A stretch of 64,000 nt of DNA from JAJXXT01 sp963764465 (GTDB lineage: Bacteria > Pseudomonadota > Alphaproteobacteria > Acetobacterales > Acetobacteraceae): the NCBI GenBank assembly GCA_963764465.1, contig CAVXSO010000007.1, positions 682,001-746,000 of the forward strand. Reading direction: 5' to 3'. This document shows, in pieces, positions 46,299 to 52,671 of the stretch. The notes beneath the pieces are model-generated. The model had not been told where the DNA came from. It saw only the letters and a program-made list of their open reading frames with translations, and did not search any database. A program made the translations under genes and the position numbers. How positions within the stretch are numbered: position 1 is the stretch's first letter; the number at the start of each line of letters is the position of its first letter.

Positions 46299-47114
46299 CT
46301 ACCCGGCTTTTTCGTCGCCCTTGCTGCGGCGGCGCGCGGCGGCGGCGTATTCGCCCCGCGGTCGCTTCTCCGCCACGTTCGGACGCACCACCGTGTCGTA
46401 GTAGTCGTCCCAATCCTCCGGCCGCCAGTGATCGAAATCCGGCACCAGCACGGTGTCGTTCTGGCCACGCTCCTCCAGCGCCTCGCGTGGCAGGGCCTGC
46501 GCCTGCAGGATCGGGAAATCGGCGCGGAACTCCACCGGCACACCGGTGCGGGTGATGCGGAAATTGGTGATCAGCGGGCCGAACCAACGATCCGTCTCGA
46601 TGATGCCCTCGTAAAACTCGGCGGCCTGGCTGCGCGGCAGGTTGGCGCAGGGGCGGACCAGCAGGCTCCAGCCCGGCGCGGTGCGCACCATCAGCCCTGT
46701 CCAGATCTGAACCAGTCCCGGTTCCTGCAACGCGCCGAGGAAGGGCGGGGAGAATCCCTTGATCTCGGGCGGCACGCGCTCGTCGAAATACGCAGAGAAA
46801 TGCGGGAACTGCGCCGCCTTCAGCGGCACCCAGCCATCGCCACCCTCCCACGTCCAGACGATCTCGCTGCCATCCCACATCAGTGAGAAGGAAATCGGCG
46901 GGAAAATGTAGTGGCCAAACGCGGAGGCAACGGTCACCGGCTCGCAATAGCGGAAGGCGCGCGTCGGCAGCGAACCGGCGGCCGAGCGATCGGCGCGCTG
47001 CGGTGGCCGTGCCGTGGGGATCAGACGGTAGAAGGTAACGCGCGGCGCGTGACCTGGCGCCTGCTCGTTCGTCCCCACCTGCTGCTGCGCGCCCGATGTC
47101 ACGTCGTCAGCCAT
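46299..47114 (-). CDS. Conserved uncharacterised protein, DUF6065-like
   Basis: The 271-residue protein has no signal peptide or membrane helix. The N-terminal 24 residues look disordered. The core runs VTFYRLIPTARPPQRADRSA, LPTRAFRYCEPVTVASAFGH, YIFPPISFSLMWDGSEIVWT, QIWTGLMVRTAPGWSLLVRP, and YEGIIETDRWFGPLITNFRI. I recall this pattern as DUF6065, a family with no known activity; that match is from memory. Aromatic and Arg/Asp-rich motifs suggest an enzyme or binding fold. It lies on the same strand just after the repeat-protein gene, with its own ribosome site (GAGGAA), and has a basic Arg/Lys-rich tail. Confidence 0.7.
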   Translation of the reverse strand: MADDVTSGAQQQVGTNEQAPGHAPRVTFYRLIPTARPPQRADRSAAGSLPTRAFRYCEPVTVASAFGHYIFPPISFSLMWDGSEIVWTWEGGDGWVPLKAAQFPHFSAYFDERVPPEIKGFSPPFLGALQEPGLVQIWTGLMVRTAPGWSLLVRPCANLPRSQAAEFYEGIIETDRWFGPLITNFRITRTGVPVEFRADFPILQAQALPREALEERGQNDTVLVPDFDHWRPEDWDDYYDTVVRPNVAEKRPRGEYAAAARRRSKGDEKAG

Positions 47115-47194
47115 GATCCGTTCCTCACGATGGTCCGTTGTCCTGGGCCGGAAACCCGATGTGATCACGCTGCCGAGCCGAAAGCGAGAGCTCC

Positions 47195-47223
47195 ATTTTA
47201 GTGGCCGGCACGCTCCGGGCGAA
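47195..47223 (-). promoter_or_regulatory. Weak candidate promoter for the DUF6065-like gene
   Basis: On the minus strand TTCGCC (47218-47223) and TAAAAT (47195-47200) are separated by 17 bp. The -10 is good (5 of 6), the -35 weak (3 of 6). It falls just after the hairpin terminator and 80 bp before the gene, so it could let the gene be transcribed independently of the repeat-protein mRNA. Confidence 0.3.
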
Positions 47224-47230
47224 CAGGAAA

Positions 47231-47253
47231 GGACCGGGCTCTGAGCCCGGTCC
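47231..47253 (-). terminator. Strong hairpin terminator after the repeat-protein gene
   Basis: GGACCGGGCTC and GAGCCCGGTCC form a perfect 11-bp GC-rich stem with a one-base loop (or 10 bp with a 3-base loop). On the minus strand TTTCCTGTT follows. It starts about 30 bp after the repeat-protein stop and comes before the DUF6065-like gene. Partial read-through would give much precursor mRNA and little mRNA for the downstream protein. Confidence 0.75.
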
Positions 47254-47281
47254 CGAGAGCATCCGATCCCAATTCGGGTGA

Positions 47282-48157
47282 TCAGAGCGAAGCGGACATC
47301 GCGCCGAGGCGAACCTTCGCGGCGTCGGCCACCGGCAGCGCGGGGCTCATCGCGCCGAGGCGCACCGTCGGGGACATCGCGCCGAGACGAACCTTCGCGG
47401 CGTCGGCCACCGGCAGCGCGGGGGACATGGCGCCGAGCCGGACCGTCGGGGACATCGCGCCGAGGCGAACCTTCGCGGCGTCGGCCACCGGCAGCGCGGG
47501 GGACATGGCGCCGAGCCGGACCGTCGGGGACATCGCGCCGAGGCGAACCTTCGCGGTGTCGGCCACCGGCAGCGAGGGGGACATGGCGCCGAGCCGGACC
47601 GTCGGGGACATCGCGCCGAGGCGAACCTTCGCGGCGTCGGCCACCGGCAGCGCGGGGCTCATCGCGCCGAGGCGCACCGTCGGGGACATCGCGCCGAGAC
47701 GAACCTTCGCGGTGTCGGCCACCGGCAGCGAGGGGGACATCGCGCCGAGGCGGACCGTCGGGGACATCGCGCCGAGACGAACCTTCGCGGTGTCGGCCAC
47801 CGGCAGCGAGGGGCTCATCGCGCCGAGGCGCACCGTCGGGGACATCGCGCCGAGACGAACCTTCGCGGTGTCGGCCACCGGCAGCGAGGGGCTCATCGCG
47901 CCGAGGCGCACCGTCGGGGACATCGCACCGAGGCGAACCTTCGCGGTGTCGGCCACCGGCAGCGAGGGGCTCATCGCGCCGAGGCGCACCGTCGGGGACA
48001 TCGCACCGAGGCGAACCTTCGCGGTGTCGGCCACCGGCAGCGAGGGGCTCATCGCACCGAGGCGGACCGTCGGGGACATCGCGCCGAGGCGAACCTTCGC
48101 GGTGTCGGCCACCGGCAGCGAGGGGGACATGGCGCCGAGGCGAACGGTGTTGATCAT
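47282..48157 (-). CDS. Repetitive protein of 22 VRLGAMS copies, possible multi-core peptide precursor
   Basis: The 291-residue protein is MINT, then VRLGAMSPSLPVADTAK, then ten 26-residue units each made of VRLGAMSPT plus VRLGAMSP-[S/A]L-PVAD-[T/A]-AK, then VRLGAMSASL. There is no leader, signal peptide or membrane helix. It holds no Cys, His, Glu, Gln, Phe, Tyr or Trp. It has 22 Arg, 11 Lys and 11 Asp, so net charge is about +22. ATG 48157 has AAGGAAGG (48167-48174) nine bases upstream, which supports this strand. Two other frames on the plus strand are open only because the repeat is 78 bp. Function unknown; candidates are a modified-peptide precursor, a cationic nucleic-acid or polymer binder, or a metal-binding Met protein. 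Confidence 0.85.
   Translation of the reverse strand: MINTVRLGAMSPSLPVADTAKVRLGAMSPTVRLGAMSPSLPVADTAKVRLGAMSPTVRLGAMSPSLPVADTAKVRLGAMSPTVRLGAMSPSLPVADTAKVRLGAMSPTVRLGAMSPSLPVADTAKVRLGAMSPTVRLGAMSPSLPVADTAKVRLGAMSPTVRLGAMSPALPVADAAKVRLGAMSPTVRLGAMSPSLPVADTAKVRLGAMSPTVRLGAMSPALPVADAAKVRLGAMSPTVRLGAMSPALPVADAAKVRLGAMSPTVRLGAMSPALPVADAAKVRLGAMSASL
47315..48094. repeat. Ten 78-bp tandem repeats coding for the 26-residue unit
   Basis: Ten direct copies of a 78-bp unit lie head to tail (minus-strand reading), with one further half-unit at each end. Units come in two versions: serine/threonine type (SL with DTAK) and alanine type (AL with DAAK). The two residue changes are linked in every unit. Read in gene order including the leading partial copy, the 11 segments are S S S S S S A S A A A. 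This points to block duplications. It is coding DNA, not a CRISPR array, because there are no variable spacers. Confidence 0.9.
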
Positions 48158-48242
48158 TGTCTCGATCCTTCCTTCGGTTTCTGGCGCCTCAGGGCACCGT
48201 GGCTGTTGATGGGAGGATCATGTCGGACAGCCCGATCACACA

Positions 48243-48274
48243 CGTATTAACGCCGTGACCACGGCGTGAATACG
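48243..48274. promoter_or_regulatory. 32-bp two-arm palindrome upstream of the repeat-protein gene
   Basis: An inner perfect repeat, CGCCGTG (48251-48257) and CACGGCG (48260-48266), is flanked by a second symmetric pair, CGTATT (48243-48248) and AATACG (48269-48274), with only the AA/TG dinucleotides between the arms breaking symmetry. The centre is AC. Its size and symmetry fit an operator for a dimeric or tetrameric regulator, or an RNA hairpin in the leader. It lies 86-117 bp before the ATG. Confidence 0.65.
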
Positions 48275-48351
48275 CGGCACAAACGATCATTTACCGATGG
48301 AGAAAAATTTTGACGCGCTGAGACACAAAATTTCGAGTGCGTCAGCGGCGG

Positions 48352-48375
48352 CGAGGCGGTCCCGTCACCGCCTCG
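48352..48375. promoter_or_regulatory. Perfect 9-bp hairpin in the AT-rich leader between tldD and the repeat-protein gene
   Basis: CGAGGCGGT (48352-48360) and ACCGCCTCG (48367-48375) flank a six-base loop. No T-run follows on the minus strand, so a strong tldD terminator is unlikely, although the position after tldD allows a weak one. A poor promoter-like pair, TTGCAA (48403-48408) and TAGGGT (48380-48385) at 17 bp spacing on the minus strand, lies just before. The 282-bp gap is more AT-rich than its surroundings and contains no ORF. Confidence 0.4.
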
Positions 48376-48439
48376 TAAAACCCTACTCAAATTCTAGAAC
48401 TTTTGCAACAGCGACGTGCGCCCGTCGCCCGCGCCAGGT

Positions 48440-49876
48440 TCAGCCGGTGCCGCCCACCGTCAATCCATGAATCTTGAGTGAAGGCTGGCCGACACCGACG
48501 GGCACGCCCTGGCCGTTCTTGCCGCAGGTGCCGATCCCCGGATCGAGCGCCATGTCGTTGCCGATCATCGCGATTCGCGTGAGCGCATCGGGCCCGTTGC
48601 CGATCAGCGTCGCGCCCTTCACTGGCGCGCCCACCTTCCCGTCCTCAATTCGGTAGGCCTCAGCTGCGGAAAACACGAATTTGCCGGACGTGATATCCAC
48701 CTGCCCGCCACCGAAATTGACAGCGTAGAGTCCGTTGCGGACGGAGCGGATCATCTCCTCGGGCGAGTGGCTGCCCGCGAGCATGATGGTGTTGGTCATG
48801 CGCGGCATCGGCGCGTGCGCGTGCGACTGTCGCCGCCCGTTGCCCGAAGACTCCAGGCCCGCGAGTCGCGCGTTCTGCCGGTCCCACAGAAAGCCTGTCA
48901 GGACGCCATCCTCGATCAGCACGTTGCGCTGGCTCGGCGTGCCCTCGTCGTCAACGGTGATGCTGCCACGACGGTCCGGAATGGTGCCGTCATCGACCAC
49001 GGTCACGCCGTGTGCCGCGATGCGCATACCCATGAGCCCCGCGAAGGCCGACGTTTTCTTGCGGTTGAAGTCGCCCTCGAGCCCGTGGCCGATCGCCTCG
49101 TGCAGCAGGATGCCGGGCCAGCCGGGCCCGAGTACCACGTCCATCTCGCCGGCGGGCGCCGGCCGGCTGTCGAGGTTGACCAGGGCCTGGCGCAGCGCCT
49201 CCTCGGCACCCGCCTTCCACGCGCCGCCATCGGTGAGCCGCGCCAGCCCGTGGCGGCCGCCGCTGCCGTAATTGCCGCTCTCGCGCCTGCCGTCCTGCTC
49301 GACGACGACGCCGACGTTAAGCCGTACCAGCGGGCGCAGATCGGCGACACGCGAGCCATCCGGGCGCAGGATCTGCACCGCCTGGAACTCCATCCCGATC
49401 GAGCCCATCACCTGCACTACGCGCGGATCACGCGCGCGCAGCCAGGCGTCGATTTCCATCAGCAGCGCCGCGCGCTCAGCGAAGCTGCCCTCGGCGAGCG
49501 GCGATTCGGGCGCGTAGAGCCGCGCGTTGGTCGCCCGCGGCGGCAGGGCCAACGTGCCGCCATGGCCGCGCGCGACCGCGGCGACGGCCTCCGCAGCGCG
49601 GGTAAGCGCCGGCTCCGAGAGTTCGCCGGCATGGGCGTAGCCCGTCGCCTCGCCGGCGACGGCGCGCAGGCCGAAGCCCAGCGTGGTGTCGGCGTTGGCG
49701 GTGCGGATGCGCCCGTCATCGAGCGACAGCGTCTCGCTCTCGCGGTATTCAAGGAAAAGCTCGCCATCATCCGAGCCCAGCAGCGCCTGGCCGGCGAGCC
49801 GCTCGGCGGTCTCGCGGTCGAGCGTCGCGTCGGCGCGCTCGAAAAACAGGCGGTCGGTGGCGGCGAGAGCGGTCAT
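48440..49876 (-). CDS. tldD: Metalloprotease TldD
   Basis: The 478-residue protease carries the zinc motif HEAIGH (H-E-x-x-x-H) in GWPGILLHEAIGHGLEGDFN, and the downstream IGNGPDALTRIAMIGNDMAL and MALDPGIGTCGKNGQGVPVG are typical for TldD. With TldE (PmbA) it degrades peptides, notably the microcin B17 leader and CcdA. No tldE is in the window. It overlaps the ctaA stop by 4 bp; the tldD/ctaA neighbourhood is common in alphaproteobacteria. It is the closest gene upstream (280 bp) of the repeat-protein gene on the same strand. Confidence 0.95.
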   Translation of the reverse strand: MTALAATDRLFFERADATLDRETAERLAGQALLGSDDGELFLEYRESETLSLDDGRIRTANADTTLGFGLRAVAGEATGYAHAGELSEPALTRAAEAVAAVARGHGGTLALPPRATNARLYAPESPLAEGSFAERAALLMEIDAWLRARDPRVVQVMGSIGMEFQAVQILRPDGSRVADLRPLVRLNVGVVVEQDGRRESGNYGSGGRHGLARLTDGGAWKAGAEEALRQALVNLDSRPAPAGEMDVVLGPGWPGILLHEAIGHGLEGDFNRKKTSAFAGLMGMRIAAHGVTVVDDGTIPDRRGSITVDDEGTPSQRNVLIEDGVLTGFLWDRQNARLAGLESSGNGRRQSHAHAPMPRMTNTIMLAGSHSPEEMIRSVRNGLYAVNFGGGQVDITSGKFVFSAAEAYRIEDGKVGAPVKGATLIGNGPDALTRIAMIGNDMALDPGIGTCGKNGQGVPVGVGQPSLKIHGLTVGGTG

Positions 49877-50946
49877 GCCGGCTCCGCCCGCAGCTGGTGC
49901 AGGGTGACGAGGACCGCGCCGAGCAGCAGGGCGGCGTTGACCTGGTGCGCCACGGCCAAGGGGATGGCGACGATCGTGAGCAGCGTTGCGACGCCCAGCG
50001 CGTATTGCAGCAGCAGCAGCGCGCCCGTGGCGGCCAGCGCCTGTGCCACCGCCCGCGGCGGCCGCGCGGCGAAGCCAAGCGCCACGGTGCCCGCGAGCAG
50101 CACGGCGGTGAGGGTTGCGAGCAGCCGGTGGTCGAACTGCACCGCCGCGATATTGGCGACGAGATTGCGCAGGAACGGATGCATCGCGCCGTAGGAAACG
50201 GGCACGAGGCGCCCGTCCATCAGCGGGAACGTGTTGTAGTCGAAGCCCGCGTGCGTCCCCGCGACCAGGCCGCCAGCGGCGATGGTGACGGTGAGCAGCA
50301 CGGCGCAGGCGGCGACCAGCCGGCGCAGGCCCGCAGGCGCGCCCGGGCGCGGGCGTGGGCGGCGCACGGAAAGCGCGGTCCACAGCACCCCGGCATAAAG
50401 CGCCAGCGCCAGCAGCAGATGCAGAACCAGGCGCAGCGGCGAGACCGCGGTGGCGTCCTTCTCGAAGCCGGAGGCGACCATGAACCAGCCCACCGCACCC
50501 TGCAGCCCGCCCAACGCGAACAGGCCCAGCAACCGCAGCGCCAGCCCACGCGAGATGGCGCGCCGCCAGGCGAACCAGGCAAGCGGCAGGATCAGCACCG
50601 CGCCCATCAGCCTTCCCCACAGCCGGTGGGTGTATTCAAGCCAGAAGATGTGCTGGAAGCCGGCAAGATCCATGTCCGGGTTCAGCAGCTTGTATTGCGG
50701 GATGGTCTTGTAGAGCGCGAACAACTGCTCCCACGCGCGGTGCGACAGCGGCGGCAGCGCGCCCGCGATCGGCGCCCATTCCATGATGGACAGGCCCGAG
50801 CCGGTCAGCCGCGTGGCGCCGCCAAGCCCCACCATCACCACGATCATGAAGGCGAGCGTAAACAGCCACAGCGAGATCAGCCGCCGATTCCGGTCCTGTT
50901 CACGCAGCACGTCGCCCGCGGGAAACTCGCGCACATCGAAGGGCAT
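49873..50946 (-). CDS. ctaA: Heme A synthase (COX15/CtaA)
   Basis: The 357-residue membrane enzyme oxidises heme O to heme A for cytochrome c oxidase. It has about eight helices. Conserved His-containing segments are FQHIFWLEYTHRLWGRLMGA, LRLVLHLLLALALYAGVLWT, VQFDHRLLATLTAVLLAGTV and IPLAVAHQVNAALLLGAVLV. LGGATRLTGSGLSIMEWAPI is the N-terminal signature. ATG 50946 (MPFDVREFPAGDVLREQDRN) is taken; no better start lies close. It implies an aa3-type respiratory oxidase elsewhere in the genome. Confidence 0.95.
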   Translation of the reverse strand: MPFDVREFPAGDVLREQDRNRRLISLWLFTLAFMIVVMVGLGGATRLTGSGLSIMEWAPIAGALPPLSHRAWEQLFALYKTIPQYKLLNPDMDLAGFQHIFWLEYTHRLWGRLMGAVLILPLAWFAWRRAISRGLALRLLGLFALGGLQGAVGWFMVASGFEKDATAVSPLRLVLHLLLALALYAGVLWTALSVRRPRPRPGAPAGLRRLVAACAVLLTVTIAAGGLVAGTHAGFDYNTFPLMDGRLVPVSYGAMHPFLRNLVANIAAVQFDHRLLATLTAVLLAGTVALGFAARPPRAVAQALAATGALLLLQYALGVATLLTIVAIPLAVAHQVNAALLLGAVLVTLHQLRAEPA

Positions 50947-50993
50947 GACCCGATATAGGACGGGTGGGCGCACAGGGACAGGGGCGACGGTGG

Positions 50994-51491
50994 CTAGGCT
51001 GGAATGGCGATGTGGCGGCCGAGCCAGTCCGGCCGCGGCAGACGGGCATGCGCGTCGCGCGCCGCCAGCAGGTTGGCGAGAATATCCGCAGGCCACGGGG
51101 ACACGCGGCGGGTCTCGAGGTCGACGTGCAGGAACAGGATCTCCTGCATCGCTGCGGGATTTCCGTCCGCCCCCAGCATCGTGTGCGCGAGATGCAGGCG
51201 CTTGGCATCCGCGCCCACCACCAGCGACTCGACCGCAACTCGCGCGCCGACACGCAGTTCGGCACGGTAGAGCGTGTGCGTTTCCACCGCGAAGGTGCCG
51301 GCGCGATAGCGCTGCTTGTAGTCGGCGCCCATGCCGAGCGCGGCGTAGATCGCGTCCGTCCCGTGGTCGAAGAGCACCACATAATAGGCAAGGTTCATGT
51401 GGTCGTTGCTGTCGATCCATGCCGGCAGCACCTCTCCGGCATAGCGCGCGAAGGGCGCGGGAAAGCCGTTTTGCAAATGGGCATCAGCCAT
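50994..51491 (-). CDS. Thioesterase-like hotdog-fold protein
   Basis: The 165-residue protein has one hotdog domain with WIDSNDHMNLAYYVVLFDHG, in which the Asp-His-Asn region is the active-site signature of 4-hydroxybenzoyl-CoA thioesterase-like enzymes. FAVETHTLYRAELRVGARVA supports the same family. It probably hydrolyses acyl-CoA in the cytosol. I used ATG 51491 (MADAHLQNGFPAPFA); an upstream in-frame ATG would add 12 residues. It is 48 bp before ctaA on the same strand. Confidence 0.8.
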   Translation of the reverse strand: MADAHLQNGFPAPFARYAGEVLPAWIDSNDHMNLAYYVVLFDHGTDAIYAALGMGADYKQRYRAGTFAVETHTLYRAELRVGARVAVESLVVGADAKRLHLAHTMLGADGNPAAMQEILFLHVDLETRRVSPWPADILANLLAARDAHARLPRPDWLGRHIAIPA

Positions 51492-51564
51492 GGCGCGATG
51501 ATGCCGGAGGGGCGCGGTGGAGGCCAAGCCCGGCCATTCCGAGCCACAACCAGCCGGGTGGAGA

Positions 51565-52671
51565 TCAGCCGAGCCCGGCCAGCGCCTCCGCGATGCGAAG
51601 GCCTACCGCGCGGTGCGACAGCTTGGTCATCACCTCCCGCCGGCCGCGCTCGGCAAGCGCGCGCCCGCGCGTGGGATCGGCGAGCACGGGCGCCAGCAGC
51701 GCGGCCGCGTGTGCCACATCGGCTTCCGCCCAGGACTGGCCCTCCGCGTGCGGATAGGCGTCCGGCTTCACTCGCACCAGCTTATGGCCGACGAAAAGGG
51801 AGTTGTCCGGCGTCATGAAGTCGGTGTTGCCGGACCAGCCGGTGCCGAGTGCCAGGCGGCCGAGTGCCATCGCCTCGCCCAACCCGCGGCCGAAACCCTC
51901 CGCGCGATGCAGCGAGACGAAGATGTCGCAGGCCGCGATCAACCCGCGCACGCCGAGCGCGTCGAGCGGGGTCGCGATCACCTTGATCTGCGGCGTTTCG
52001 GGGATCCCTGCCTCCTTTGCCCATTCCTCCGCGCCGCTCTCGATGTTCTTGACCTTGAGCACGAGCTGAAGGTCCGCGAAGGGATCGGCGGCGCGCAGGC
52101 GCTCGAACAACGCCAGCACCGCCTCCGGGTTCTTGCGCGAGGCGTAGGAAGACAGATCGAAAAAGTGCAGCAGCACAAAAGCACTCTCGCGAATGCCGTA
52201 GTGCCGGCGCGGCAGCTGCGGCCCCGGCTCCGGCTCCACCGACTGGCCGATATAGCGGCTCTCGATCCCGGCTTCGTTCAACGCCGCGCCAATGAAGTGC
52301 GACAGCGCCCAGACCTCGTCGAAACGCGCGATCTTCTCAGCCCAGGGCGCGGGGTAGGTCGGCAGTTCCCAGGCCGGAACAATGACGTTTGTCCCCGCCG
52401 CGATGTCGTTGCCGCGCGCGGCGAACGTTGCGAGGGCCTGGTCCACCTCGTCGGCGTTGATGTGGAACACCCTGAGCCCGTCGCCCACGGCATCGACCTC
52501 CAGCGGGTCGATAAGCCTGCGATACGATTCGTCGTCGCGCCCGGCGTAGCGGTAGATGTCGTAGACCTTGGGCCGCAGCCCCACCGCAAGGCTTGCCGCG
52601 ACATGGCTGCGCAGCTGTTCGCCCATGCCGATGGGCGCGAACGGGTGACCGATGAACGTGATGTCGGTCAT
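51565..52671 (-). CDS. Glycosyltransferase, GT-B fold (family 1/4-like)
   Basis: The 368-residue protein has MTDITFIGHPFAPIGMGEQL at the start and DIFVSLHRAEGFGRGLGEAM near the C-terminus, the conserved nucleotide-sugar binding segment (E-x7-E) of GT-B enzymes. It should transfer a sugar onto a surface polysaccharide. Its start overlaps the stop of the large GT2-WbsX gene (ATGA). The Gly-rich VFVSLHRAEGFG pattern here is clear. The acceptor is unknown. Confidence 0.87.
   Translation of the reverse strand: MTDITFIGHPFAPIGMGEQLRSHVAASLAVGLRPKVYDIYRYAGRDDESYRRLIDPLEVDAVGDGLRVFHINADEVDQALATFAARGNDIAAGTNVIVPAWELPTYPAPWAEKIARFDEVWALSHFIGAALNEAGIESRYIGQSVEPEPGPQLPRRHYGIRESAFVLLHFFDLSSYASRKNPEAVLALFERLRAADPFADLQLVLKVKNIESGAEEWAKEAGIPETPQIKVIATPLDALGVRGLIAACDIFVSLHRAEGFGRGLGEAMALGRLALGTGWSGNTDFMTPDNSLFVGHKLVRVKPDAYPHAEGQSWAEADVAHAAALLAPVLADPTRGRALAERGRREVMTKLSHRAVGLRIAEALAGLG

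Noticed and set aside
47282..48157. CRISPR array
   Set aside because: Units are contiguous, with no variable spacers, and are in one coding frame with a start and stop codon. No cas gene is nearby.
47278..48209. Two long plus-strand open frames across the repeat array
   Set aside because: They are open only because 78 is a multiple of three and the unit has no stops. They lack good ribosome sites, and their amino acids vary more between units than the minus-strand frame.
48310..48348. Extra inverted words TGACGC/GCGTCA and CGCTGA/TCAGCG in the leader of the repeat gene
   Set aside because: They overlap and are too far apart (about 20 bp) to be a clear hairpin; noted only as part of an AT-rich, structured leader.
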